Source: Solirubrobacterales bacterium
GTDB lineage: Bacteria; Actinomycetota; Thermoleophilia; Solirubrobacterales; 70-9
Length of the DNA stretch: 57,745 bases
Assembly: GCA_025936755.1 (NCBI GenBank)
Contig: JAICSS010000017.1
Coordinates: forward strand, 1 to 57,745
Direction of reading: 5' to 3'
Part shown: positions 9,253 through 17,219 of the stretch, one piece after another
How positions within the stretch are numbered: the first letter of the stretch is position 1
Layout of the letters: every line of letters begins with the position of its first letter
Program-made: the position numbers and the translations under genes
Notes under the pieces: model-generated
Seen by the model: only the letters and a program-made list of their open reading frames with translations
What the model was told of the DNA's origin: nothing
The model's database searches: none

Positions 9253-9824
9253 CGCGATGCGGGACCGCCGATCTCGGTTTTCGCCGCCAGGCGGGACTGC
9301 CGCAGCGCCTCGTCGTGACCGCCGAATGGGCTGACGGTCAGGTAGACGATCTCGGGCAGCAGCTCGGGCAGCCGGTCGGGCTTGCCGGTGGCGATCTGGT
9401 TGAGGATCAGGACCTGGGCTTGGCCGAAGGCGAGGCGAGGATCGGTGTGGGCCTCGGCCCGTCCGTCGCCGCTCCAAAGGGCTTCCAGCGCCGGAACCGT
9501 CGCCTTGCGGTAGCGCTCGATCACCATCGGGTCGACGGCCATCGCGTCGCCGGCGAGCATCTGCGCCAGCCCCGGCCGCGCCGCCAGCGCCTCGACCACG
9601 GCGGTCGCCGCCATCCGCGCCGCCTCACCCGGCGTGTCCTCGGGCGAGTGGGACGCCGCTGCGACCCCTTGCAGCTCGGCGATGCAGAAGTCGATCGCGG
9701 TGTCGAAGCAGGCCCGCTTGTCCTCGAAGTGCTTGTAGAAGGTGGTGCGGGAGATGTGGGCGCGGGAGACGATGTCGCTGATCGTCGTCGTCGCGTAGGT
9801 CTTCTCGGCGCACGACTCGATCAT
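9249..9824 (-). CDS. TetR-family transcriptional regulator (first of a coupled pair), start uncertain
   Basis: TetR-type HTH (TTTISDIVSRAHISRTTFYKHF) with a C-terminal helical domain. The first canonical start codon is the ATG at 9824, but this cuts into HTH helix 1: in-frame codons upstream encode a typical TetR lead-in (SQRQRIVDAM). No ATG, GTG or TTG exists in that frame back to the stop near 9941. A CTG at 9887 is preceded by GGGGA at 5 nt and would give a normal 212-residue protein, so a non-canonical start is likely. It is co-operonic with the downstream TetR gene (GTGA overlap). Confidence 0.8.
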   Translation of the reverse strand: MIESCAEKTYATTTISDIVSRAHISRTTFYKHFEDKRACFDTAIDFCIAELQGVAAASHSPEDTPGEAARMAATAVVEALAARPGLAQMLAGDAMAVDPMVIERYRKATVPALEALWSGDGRAEAHTDPRLAFGQAQVLILNQIATGKPDRLPELLPEIVYLTVSPFGGHDEALRQSRLAAKTEIGGPASR

Positions 9825-9897
9825 CGCGTCGACGATCCGCTGCCGCTGCGACTGGCCTGCGATATCTGGCGAGATAGTCGGACGCAGAACGTTCCCC

Positions 9898-9933
9898 GTC
9901 GTTTCAGAACTCCGATGTTCCGAAGGATACGAC
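9898..9933. promoter_or_regulatory. possible TetR operator/promoter
   Basis: Imperfect inverted repeat with outer arms GTCGTTTC and GATACGAC, just upstream of the TetR pair. On the minus strand it includes TATCCT, a possible -10 box. Operator function is inferred only from position. Confidence 0.3.
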
Positions 9934-9979
9934 AGTTTTTAACTAGTGGAAGAGGTCGCTTGAACGCTGGCGCCAGCGG

Positions 9980-10870
9980 TCACTTCTCGTCGCAGCCCTC
10001 GCAGGGCCGCTCCAGCGTCGCGAAGTAGGGGAGTTCGCCGGTGTCGTGGTACTCGAAGCGCAGCGAGTTGATCACCGCCCCGACCATCAGCGCCAGGCTG
10101 AGCACGTAGAACCAGAGCAGGGCGATGAGGATGAAGCCGAGGGTCGAGCCGAACCGGGAGAGGCTGGACACGTTGGAGAGATAGATCGGGAAGAGCCAGT
10201 TGGCGAGGCCGGCGCCGAGGGTGACGAAGAGGGCGCCGGGCCAGACCGCGCGCCAGGGCATGTGGCCTTTGGGCACCGCCCAGAAGATCACCGAGCAGAT
10301 GGCGAAGGTGATCAGCAGCGCCGCTCCCAGCAGGAGGATCGTGTCGAGCGCCTTGATGTCGGAAAGCCCGAGCGGCAGCCGGTCGGTGCTGGAGACCAGG
10401 GTGCTCTCGAAGGTCGGGACGAAGATGCTGGCGGCGATGAAGAGCAGGACGACAACCAGCATCGCGAAGGAGAAGCGCTTCTGCTCGACCCAGCCGCGGC
10501 ACTCGACGTGGTAGATGCGGCAGAAGGCGGTGTCCATCGCCCCCCAGAAGGAGGCGCCGATCCAGAGCGAGCCGGCGAAGGCGGCGATCCCGATCGGCGC
10601 CGTGTTGTTCTCGATCCGGGTCAAGGCGTCGGTCAGCGTCTGCTGCTCGGTGTTCGGGAAGAGGCGCTGGAGGTCGGCGAGGACCCCGCTCTCGACCCCG
10701 CCGATCTTCAGCACCTGGCCGAAGACGAAGAGGACCAGGAGGGCGAAGGGGAAGACGGCCAGCATCAGGTTGTAGGCGACCATCGCCGAGAGACCGGTGA
10801 CGTTCTCCCGGTACGCGCGCTGCCAGAAGGCGCGGAGCCAGGGGGTCGGATGGCGGGGAGGGCTGGGCAT
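9980..10870 (-). CDS. YihY/BrkB-family inner membrane protein
   Basis: A multi-pass membrane protein of the YihY/virulence factor BrkB family, with about six hydrophobic segments, the first being GLSAMVAYNLMLAVFPFALL, and a later LIALLWFYVLSLALMVGAV. The frame is open to 11035, but the ATG at 10870 is preferred: it gives 296 residues, the usual length, and the region upstream carries the sigA promoter and leader. Function of the family is poorly defined (the ribonuclease BN label is historical). The C-terminus ends in a small Cys-containing tail (ERPCEGCDEK). Confidence 0.8.
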   Translation of the reverse strand: MPSPPRHPTPWLRAFWQRAYRENVTGLSAMVAYNLMLAVFPFALLVLFVFGQVLKIGGVESGVLADLQRLFPNTEQQTLTDALTRIENNTAPIGIAAFAGSLWIGASFWGAMDTAFCRIYHVECRGWVEQKRFSFAMLVVVLLFIAASIFVPTFESTLVSSTDRLPLGLSDIKALDTILLLGAALLITFAICSVIFWAVPKGHMPWRAVWPGALFVTLGAGLANWLFPIYLSNVSSLSRFGSTLGFILIALLWFYVLSLALMVGAVINSLRFEYHDTGELPYFATLERPCEGCDEK

Positions 10871-10898
10871 TGACTTCACAAACTGAAGCGGGTACCAT
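10870..10898 (+). promoter_or_regulatory. sigma70-type promoter for the primary sigma factor gene
   Basis: TTGACT at 10870-10875 and TACCAT at 10893-10898 are separated by exactly 17 bp. Transcription would begin near 10905, giving a leader of about 175 nt. The -35 box abuts the start codon of the divergent YihY gene. Confidence 0.65.
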
Positions 10899-10906
10899 GC
10901 GAACAC

Positions 10907-10928
10907 GCGTTTGAGCCATCTCAAACGC
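10907..10928 (+). promoter_or_regulatory. 5'-terminal hairpin or operator at the sigA transcription start
   Basis: GCGTTTGAG and CTCAAACGC form a perfect 9-bp inverted repeat around CCAT. It starts where the transcript should begin, so it may be a 5'-end stabilising hairpin or a repressor site. Confidence 0.55.
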
Positions 10929-10967
10929 TGGCCCATCGGGCACGATGACGATGTAGACGCTACTTCG

Positions 10968-11004
10968 CGGACCAGACTTCTCGGGTCCGTTTTTTGTCGG
11001 TCCG
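10968..11004 (+). promoter_or_regulatory. terminator-like hairpin with an alternative pairing, possible attenuator
   Basis: CGGACC (10968-10973) pairs with GGTCCG (10984-10989), directly followed by six T residues (10990-10995), like an intrinsic terminator. A second GGTCCG (10999-11004) offers a competing pairing. No plus-strand gene lies just upstream, so it acts, if at all, inside the sigA leader. Confidence 0.5.
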
Positions 11005-11078
11005 GCGCGACTTTCGGCTCGCGACGGTATTTCATCGCCAGGACTAAACATCGAGCGCAAGGGAACGAGTAAGAACGG

Positions 11079-12185
11079 ATGCTGGTAGCAGAGCTTCAGG
11101 AACTGGACGAGGTCAAAAACCTCATCAATCGCGGGCAGCAGCTCGGCGTTCTGACCTTCGGGGACATCGCCTCGGCGGTCTCCGAGGTCGATCTGGACGA
11201 GTCTGACGTCGAGGACCTCTACGGCCACCTCGAGAAGTCGGGGATCGAGCTCGTCGAGGACATGGACCCGGCGCAGAAAGCCGCCGCCGAAGCGCTCCCC
11301 GCGGACACCGGCAAAAAAGGTCGCCGGCGCCAGAAACAGGCGCTCGACCTGAAACCGGACATGACCACCGATTCCTTGCAGCTGTTCCTCAAGGACATCG
11401 GCAAAGTCCGCCTCCTGACGGCGGCGGAGGAGGTCGAACTGGCGAAACGGATCGAGCGCGGCGACCTCGACGCGAAGCAGAAAATGGTCGAGTCGAACCT
11501 CCGCCTCGTCGTATCTATCGCGAAAAACTACCGGAACCAGGGGCTTCCCTTCCTCGACTTGATCCAGGAGGGGACGCTGGGGCTGGTCCGCGCGGCGGAG
11601 AAGTTCGACTACCGCAAGGGGTTCAAGTTCTCCACCTACGCGACCTGGTGGATCCGCCAGGCGATCGCCCGCGCGCTCGCCGACAAGGCGCGGACGATCC
11701 GGATCCCGGTCCACGTCGTCGAGAAGCTGAACAAGATCGGCCGCGCCGAGCGCAAGCTGGTCACCGAGCTGGGCCGCGAGCCCACCCCGGAGGAGATCGC
11801 CGAGGTGACGGGGATCGATCCCGAGGAGGTCGACTCGATCAAGCGCTCCGCCCAGGCCCCGGTCTCCCTCGAGAAGCCGGTCGGCGACGAGGAGGAGTCC
11901 GAGTTCGGCCAGTTCATCGCCGACGAGAAGGCCGAGAGCCCGTTCGACCGGGCCGCGGACCTGCTGACCAAAGAGGCGCTGAAGGAAGCGCTGGAGAACC
12001 TCTCCTACCGCGAGCGCCGCGTGCTCGAGCTCCGTTACGGGCTCGGCGGCGAGCACCCGCGGACCCTGGACGAGGTCGGCCGCACCTTCAACGTCACCCG
12101 CGAGCGGATCCGCCAGATCGAGAACCAGAGCCTGAAAAAGCTCCAGTCGCTCGGAGAGGCCCAGAAGCTGCGCGAGGTTGCGTAA
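11079..12185 (+). CDS. rpoD: primary RNA polymerase sigma factor
   Basis: A 368-residue sigma70 group 1/2 factor. Region 1.2 begins near residue 98 ([16 protein letters not shown]), region 2 holds the [12 protein letters not shown] and [14 protein letters not shown] motifs and region 2.4 reads [16 protein letters not shown] at 181-196 (-10 recognition); region 4.2 has the [23 protein letters not shown] (-35 recognition). The N-terminal about 90 residues carry a short acidic region 1.1. Length and motifs fit SigA. It has its own promoter and a structured leader. The pilU-like gene follows 42 bp downstream on the same strand, so read-through into the pilus locus is possible. Confidence 0.93.
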   Translation: MLVAELQELDEVKNLINRGQQLGVLTFGDIASAVSEVDLDESDVEDLYGHLEKSGIELVEDMDPAQKAAAEALPADTGKKGRRRQKQALDLKPDMTTDSLQLFLKDIGKVRLLTAAEEVELAKRIERGDLDAKQKMVESNLRLVVSIAKNYRNQGLPFLDLIQEGTLGLVRAAEKFDYRKGFKFSTYATWWIRQAIARALADKARTIRIPVHVVEKLNKIGRAERKLVTELGREPTPEEIAEVTGIDPEEVDSIKRSAQAPVSLEKPVGDEEESEFGQFIADEKAESPFDRAADLLTKEALKEALENLSYRERRVLELRYGLGGEHPRTLDEVGRTFNVTRERIRQIENQSLKKLQSLGEAQKLREVA

Positions 12186-12227
12186 CCAGGATTAAGTGAT
12201 CGGGCGTCCCGGCCGATACCGGTCGGG

Positions 12228-13340
12228 ATGTTCGACGTCGATTCAGCGCTGCGGACCCTGATCGAGCGGGGGGGCTCCGACCTCCACGTCAAGGTCGGGG
12301 TGCCGCCGACGGTGCGGTTGCACGGTGAGCTGGCGCCGCTGGAGGGTTACCAGCCGCTGACCCCGGAGGACACCGAACGGGCCTTCCAGGACATGGCCGA
12401 GGTGCGGTCGCTGTCGGAATTCGAGGAATGCGGCGAGGCCGACTTCTCCTACGCGATCAAGGGCCTCTCGCGCTTCCGCGTCAACGCCTTCAAGCAGCGC
12501 GGCTCGATCTCGATCGTCTGCCGCGCGATCCCCTTCGACATCCGCTCCGTCGACGATCTCGGCCTGCCGCCGGTGGTGACCAAGCTGGCCGAAGAGCAGC
12601 GCGGGATCATCCTCGTCACCGGCACCACCGGCTCGGGCAAGAGCACGACGCTGGCGGCGATGATCGACCACATCAACCGCACCCGCACCGACCACATCGT
12701 CACCCTCGAGGACCCGATCGAGTACCTGCACCCGGACAAAAACTCGATCGTCAACCAGCGCGAAGTCGGCTCCGACACCGAAAGCTTCGCCCGGGCGATG
12801 CGCCGGGTCCTGCGCCAGGACCCCGACGTGATCCTGATCGGCGAGATGCGCGACGAGGAGACGGTGCGCACGGCCCTGTCTGCGGCCGAGACCGGCCACC
12901 TCGTGCTCTCGACCGTCCACACCCTGGACGCGACCGAGACGATCAACCGCATCGTCGACTTCTTCCCGCCCCACCTCCAGCACCAGGCCCGGGTGATGCT
13001 CGCCGCGACCCTCAGGGGGGCGATCGCCCAGCGCCTCGTCCCCGACCTGACCGGCGACGGCCGCGTCCCCGCCTCCGAGATCCTCATCGTCACCGGCCGG
13101 GTCCAGGACCTGATCATGAACCCGGAGGAGACCGGCAAGATCACCGAAGTCATCGCCGAGGGCGAGTACTACGGGATGCGCACCTTCGACCAGTCCCTCA
13201 TGCACTACGTGATGGAGGGCAAGGTCTCCGAGGACGTCGCCCTCGAGTTCGCCTCCAACCCCCACGACTTCAAACTGATGCTGGCGGCCGGCGGCCAGCG
13301 CGCCAGCGGGATCGAGCAGCTCGCACCCGCTACCGAGTAG
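12228..13340 (+). CDS. PilT/PilU-like type IV pilus retraction ATPase
   Basis: A 370-residue hexameric secretion ATPase of the PilT family: Walker A GTTGSGKST at 132-140, Asp box TLEDPIEYLHP, Walker B VILIGEMRDE at 201-210, and the His box STVHT. It differs from the second PilT in this locus by having GTTG instead of GPTG in Walker A and by lacking the AIRNLIRE motif needed for retraction in PilT, so it resembles PilU or an accessory motor. It acts at the cytoplasmic face with PilC. First gene of the pilus locus, 42 bp after sigA. Confidence 0.88.
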   Translation: MFDVDSALRTLIERGGSDLHVKVGVPPTVRLHGELAPLEGYQPLTPEDTERAFQDMAEVRSLSEFEECGEADFSYAIKGLSRFRVNAFKQRGSISIVCRAIPFDIRSVDDLGLPPVVTKLAEEQRGIILVTGTTGSGKSTTLAAMIDHINRTRTDHIVTLEDPIEYLHPDKNSIVNQREVGSDTESFARAMRRVLRQDPDVILIGEMRDEETVRTALSAAETGHLVLSTVHTLDATETINRIVDFFPPHLQHQARVMLAATLRGAIAQRLVPDLTGDGRVPASEILIVTGRVQDLIMNPEETGKITEVIAEGEYYGMRTFDQSLMHYVMEGKVSEDVALEFASNPHDFKLMLAAGGQRASGIEQLAPATE

Positions 13341-13408
13341 GACGGGCGTCCAGATGGGGCCCACGACCGTACCGGCGCCTCAAGCTCGAACTACGGGCTG
13401 ACGATGAG

Positions 13409-14740
13409 ATGACGCGAATGATCGCCATCGACCGCTTCATCCTGCTTGTCCGCGACCTGCGGCGCAGCGAGCGCGGGATCGCGGTCCCGACGGCGCTGAT
13501 GGCGCTGGTCGCGACCTTCGCCCTCTCCAGCGTCGCGGTGATGTCCACCCTCGACGTCCAGCAGGGGACGACCCGGGACCACGACTCCAAGGAAGCGATC
13601 GCGGCCGCCGACGCCGGCGCCAACATCGCCCTGCTCAGGCTCAACCGCTACCTGCCGAGCCTGACCGTCGCCCATCCCTGCATCGGAGCCGACGGCGAAT
13701 ACCAGACCGCGGTCAGCGGCTGGTGCCCCGCGACCGCGACCGAATCGGTCGGCCGCGCGACCTACAGCTACGCGATCAGCGCCTACGCCGGCACCGGCAC
13801 GCCGCTGAACGTCGTCTCGGTCGGCTCCTCGGGCACCGTGCAGCGAAGGGTCAACGTCGCGATGACGACCACCAACGGCCAGGGCATCTTCGCCGACGAG
13901 AAATTCATCGGCCAGGACGAAATCACCGTCAAGGGAAACTTCAAAATCGAAGCCGACATCGGGACGAACGGCAGCATCATCCAGAATGGCGGGGCGGGCA
14001 CGGTCTGCGGCGACGAGCGCCACGGCGTCGGCAAAGAAGCGCCGACGCCGAGCTGCTCGGGGGTCAAAACCGAAGAGAACCGCGAACTGCCGGCGATCGT
14101 CCCGCCGTCGAATCTGACTACGGAAAACGCCAACTGCATGCTGTCGCAGAAATGCACCTCCGGCCCCTACGCCGGTCAGGTCGACACTTACACGAAAAGC
14201 AACCCCTGGAGCCTGAGCACGCGGACGATCAACGTCGGCGGCAACGGGACGCTGACGATGAACGGCGGCGACTACTTCATCTGCAAGCTCGAAATCGGGC
14301 CGGGCACGGTCTACATGTCGGCCGGGGCGCACGCGCGGATCTTCATCGACACGCCCGAACACTGCGGGCTGGCCTCAGGCGCGACCCAGGTCAACATCAA
14401 CGGCAACGGGAACCTCGTGTCCAGCGCGTGGAGCCCGCAACAGGGCAGCTACGAAATCCCCCAGATCTACGTGCTCGGCAACGGCGCGGTGAAGATCGGC
14501 GCCAATTCCGGGACCAACCACCTGATGCTCTACGCCCCCCAGAGCCAGGTCACCCTCGAAGGCAACGCCGAATGGATCGGGATGTTCGCCGGCAAGTCGA
14601 TCACCCTCAACGGCAATCCCTACTTCAGGTCGGATCCGCACATCAAGGAACCGAACATCACCTACGCCGGCCGCTTCCAGCGCACCCGCTACGTCGAGTG
14701 CACCGGCGCCACCGCCTCGCCGCCGAACGCCGACTGCTGA
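13409..14740 (+). CDS. PilX-like pilus-associated exported protein
   Basis: 443 residues. The N-terminus (ERGIAVPTALMALVATFALSSV) resembles a prepilin/PilX N-terminal hydrophobic helix, with the EAIAAADAGANIALLRLNRY segment typical of PilX-type proteins. The rest is Gly/Asn-rich and beta-repetitive (for example VNINGNGNLV, KIGANSGTN, VTLEGNAEWIGM, SITLNGNPYF), suggesting a small beta-helix exposed outside. Several Cys residues may form disulfides. The canonical G/FTLxE pilin motif is absent. ATG at 13409 chosen; the frame upstream is a shadow of the ATPase gene. Likely a minor pilus component or cell-surface protein (inference). Confidence 0.65.
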   Translation: MTRMIAIDRFILLVRDLRRSERGIAVPTALMALVATFALSSVAVMSTLDVQQGTTRDHDSKEAIAAADAGANIALLRLNRYLPSLTVAHPCIGADGEYQTAVSGWCPATATESVGRATYSYAISAYAGTGTPLNVVSVGSSGTVQRRVNVAMTTTNGQGIFADEKFIGQDEITVKGNFKIEADIGTNGSIIQNGGAGTVCGDERHGVGKEAPTPSCSGVKTEENRELPAIVPPSNLTTENANCMLSQKCTSGPYAGQVDTYTKSNPWSLSTRTINVGGNGTLTMNGGDYFICKLEIGPGTVYMSAGAHARIFIDTPEHCGLASGATQVNINGNGNLVSSAWSPQQGSYEIPQIYVLGNGAVKIGANSGTNHLMLYAPQSQVTLEGNAEWIGMFAGKSITLNGNPYFRSDPHIKEPNITYAGRFQRTRYVECTGATASPPNADC

Positions 14741-14813
14741 ACCCCCTCGCGGGCCGTCCCTCGCGGCGCTCAAGCTTCGGCCCGCGGCGGTCGAATGGTG
14801 ACTAGGCGCAAGC

Positions 14814-15398
14814 ATGAGAGAGAAGCTGAACGACAACCCGATGGCGCAGGTCGCCCTGGTCGGCATCCTGCTGGTCCTCGCCGCCGTCTTCCTGCTCGGA
14901 AAAGCCGGCGGCGGCGAATCCGAAGAAGAAGAAGGGGGCTCGGCCGCCGCCGATGCCGCGGTCGCGGCCGTCGCCGCCGAACTCGAAGCCGGCCAGCAGC
15001 CGCTGCGGCTGCCGGCGCCGGGCACCGGGCCGGGGTCGGTTCCAGCGCCCCCCCGCGCCGTCGTCGACGCCGTCGACGCCGGCAACACGGTGGCGATCCT
15101 CTTCGTCCGCGACGGCGGCATCGACGACCGGCTGGTGACCGAAGCCGTCGGCAGGCTCGATGCCATCGGCGGCGTCGCCACCTTCGTCGTCCCCGCCCAC
15201 CGGCTCTTCCGCTACGTCGCGATCGCCCAGGGAGTCGACCTCAGCCGCGTCCCCGCCCTGGTGGTGATCAGGCCGAAGAGCCTCAGCCACCGGTACGACC
15301 CGGCTTCGGTCCACTACGGCTTCCAGAGCGCCCAGGCAGTCGTCCAGGCGGTGGTGGACGCGCGATACCACGGCGGAACCCTCCCTTACCACCCGTGA
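14814..15398 (+). CDS. membrane-anchored thioredoxin-fold-like protein of the pilus locus
   Basis: 194 residues: a short cytoplasmic start, one transmembrane helix (about 12-28, VALVGILLVLAAVFLLG), an acidic/Ala-rich linker, then a domain with VAILFVRDGGIDD, ATFVVPAHRLFRYVAIAQGVDLSRVPALVVI. The strand-helix-strand order and the VPAL turn, like the cis-Pro loop, suggest a thioredoxin-like fold without a CxxC, so redox catalysis is unlikely. Its stop overlaps the pilB start (GTGA), tying it to pilus assembly. I do not recognise a named family. Confidence 0.55.
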   Translation: MREKLNDNPMAQVALVGILLVLAAVFLLGKAGGGESEEEEGGSAAADAAVAAVAAELEAGQQPLRLPAPGTGPGSVPAPPRAVVDAVDAGNTVAILFVRDGGIDDRLVTEAVGRLDAIGGVATFVVPAHRLFRYVAIAQGVDLSRVPALVVIRPKSLSHRYDPASVHYGFQSAQAVVQAVVDARYHGGTLPYHP

Positions 15399-17188
15399 GC
15401 ATGGACTCCAGGGATTTCCCGAGCCACCTGCGGCCGGTCCCCAGCTCCGGAGATTCCACCGCGCCCGCGCTCGATCCGACCGGCGGCACCCCCGGCCTGA
15501 CGCCGCCGCAGACCCGCGGCCGCTCCAGCGGCTTCGTCACCGACGTCATCGTCGACCTCGGCTACGTCAGCGACGAACGGGCGCGGCAGGCGATCGAAGA
15601 GGCCCGCACCGCCGGACGCCCCCCCGAGCGGCTGCTGCTCGAGCAGGGGGCGATCAGCGCCGACCAGTTCTCCCGCGCGGTCGCCGAGCGCTACGGGCTC
15701 GACCACGTCGACCTCACCGCCTACCAGGTGGACATGGCGGCGGCGAACCTCGTCTCCGTCAACAGCGCCCGGCGCTACCAGGCGATCCCGGTCGGATTCG
15801 TCGACAAGGAGACGCTGCTGGTGGCGATGTCCGATCCGACCAACGTCCTCGCGATCGACGACATCCAGATCGCCACCGGGCTCGACTGCCGGGTGGCGGT
15901 CGCGGCCGAAGAGGACGTCGAGGCGCTGCTGGGGAGGCTGAACACGCTGCAGAGCGCGGTCTCCGAGGCGACGGACGAGGAAGGGGAAGCCGAGGAAGAG
16001 CTCGCCGAAGTCGCCGACATGCAGGTGGGCGCCGAAGACGCGCCGGTGATCAAGCTCGTCTACAGCATCCTCGGGCAGGCGGTGGGGGAGGGCGCCTCCG
16101 ACATCCATTTCGAGCCCTCCGAGGACGAGATGCGGGTCCGCTTCCGCGTCGACGGCGTGCTCCGCGAGGCCGCCCACGTGCCGAAGCGGATGGTGAGCGC
16201 CGTGATCTCGCGGGTGAAGATCATGAGCGACCTCAACATCGCCGAGAAACGGGTGCCGCAGGACGGCCGCGTCAGCGTCAACGTCGAGGACCGTCGCGTC
16301 GACCTGCGGATCACCACCCTGCCGACGCAGAAGGGCGAGGGGGTGACGATCCGCATCCTCGACAAGGACAACGCCCAGCGCTCGCTCGACGACCTCGGGA
16401 TGGGCGGCGACGCGCGCGAGCGCTTCGAGCGCTCCTTCCAGCAGGCCTACGGCGCCGTCCTCGTCACCGGCCCGACCGGCTCGGGCAAGAGCACGACCCT
16501 CTACGCGGCGCTCGGGGACCTCAACGACGTCGAGAAAAAGATCATCACGATCGAGGACCCGGTCGAGTACCAGATCAACGGCATCAACCAGATCAACGTC
16601 AACCGCAAGGCCGGGCTCGACTTCGCCACCGGGCTGCGGTCGATCCTCCGCGCCGACCCCGACATCGTGATGGTGGGCGAGATCCGCGACGGCGAGACCG
16701 CGCGGATCGCGATCGAGGCGGCGCTGACCGGGCACATGATGCTCTCGACCCTCCACACCAACGACGCCCCCGGCGCGATCACCCGCCTTACCAAGATGGG
16801 GATCGAGTCCTTCCTGATCGCCTCCGCGGTCGACTGCGTCGTCGCCCAGCGCCTGGCCCGCAAGCTCTGCAGCCACTGCAAGCGGCGGGCCGTGATCCCG
16901 GTCCAGGCCCTGCAGGAAGCCGGTCTGCGCGCCGCTGCCGAGCTGGAGGCCTACGAGCCGGTCGGTTGCGCCCGCTGCAACCAGAGCGGCTACAAAGGCC
17001 GGGTCGGCCTCTACTCGGTGATGGCCTTGAGCGAGCGGATCAAGGAGATGGCGGTCGCCCACGCGCCGGAGGCCGAGATCGCCGCCGTGGCGCGCGACGA
17101 GGGAATGTGCACGCTGCGCGAGGACGGGCTCGAGAAGGTCCGGGCGGGGCAGACCAGCCTCGAGGAGGTCCTCCGTGTCACCGCTTAA
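15395..17188 (+). CDS. pilB: type IV pilus assembly ATPase PilB
   Basis: 597 residues. An N-terminal GspE/MshEN-type domain (about 40-190, VIVDLGYVSDERARQAIEEA; RYQAIPVGF) precedes the ATPase core: Walker A GPTGSGKS near 359-366, IIDIEDPVEY-like Asp box (ITIEDPVEYQ), Walker B IVMVGEIRDGE near 424, and a zinc-binding CSHC...CARC tetracysteine near 491-528, diagnostic of extension motors rather than PilT. It powers pilus polymerisation at the inner membrane with PilC. GTG start overlaps the upstream stop (GTGA); ATG at 15401 is the alternative. Confidence 0.92.
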   Translation: MSMDSRDFPSHLRPVPSSGDSTAPALDPTGGTPGLTPPQTRGRSSGFVTDVIVDLGYVSDERARQAIEEARTAGRPPERLLLEQGAISADQFSRAVAERYGLDHVDLTAYQVDMAAANLVSVNSARRYQAIPVGFVDKETLLVAMSDPTNVLAIDDIQIATGLDCRVAVAAEEDVEALLGRLNTLQSAVSEATDEEGEAEEELAEVADMQVGAEDAPVIKLVYSILGQAVGEGASDIHFEPSEDEMRVRFRVDGVLREAAHVPKRMVSAVISRVKIMSDLNIAEKRVPQDGRVSVNVEDRRVDLRITTLPTQKGEGVTIRILDKDNAQRSLDDLGMGGDARERFERSFQQAYGAVLVTGPTGSGKSTTLYAALGDLNDVEKKIITIEDPVEYQINGINQINVNRKAGLDFATGLRSILRADPDIVMVGEIRDGETARIAIEAALTGHMMLSTLHTNDAPGAITRLTKMGIESFLIASAVDCVVAQRLARKLCSHCKRRAVIPVQALQEAGLRAAAELEAYEPVGCARCNQSGYKGRVGLYSVMALSERIKEMAVAHAPEAEIAAVARDEGMCTLREDGLEKVRAGQTSLEEVLRVTA

Positions 17189-17219
17189 GGAATCGGCCTA
17201 GAAGGCCGATCTAGAGCCC

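Noticed and set aside
10968-10995. T6 hairpin read as a simple terminator for an upstream gene
   Set aside because: No plus-strand gene ends just upstream; it lies inside the sigA leader, so attenuation or a chance structure is more likely.
10871-11035. Longer N-terminus for the YihY/BrkB protein
   Set aside because: It would cover the sigA promoter and leader hairpins and is not like family members, which start near the ATG at 10870.
9939-12056. Very long minus-strand frame of 705 codons across the YihY gene, intergenic region and sigA
   Set aside because: It is antisense to sigA and out of frame with YihY, low in complexity and matches no family.
12199-12230. Hairpin CCCGGCC / GGTCGGG before the PilU-like gene as a terminator
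   Set aside because: It contains a mismatch (G-U pair), has no T run and runs into the start codon; probably a chance GC-rich pairing.
12428-13408. Upstream extension of the PilX-like gene frame through the PilU-like gene
   Set aside because: Those codons are a shadow of the ATPase gene; the PilX-type N-terminus begins at the ATG at 13409.
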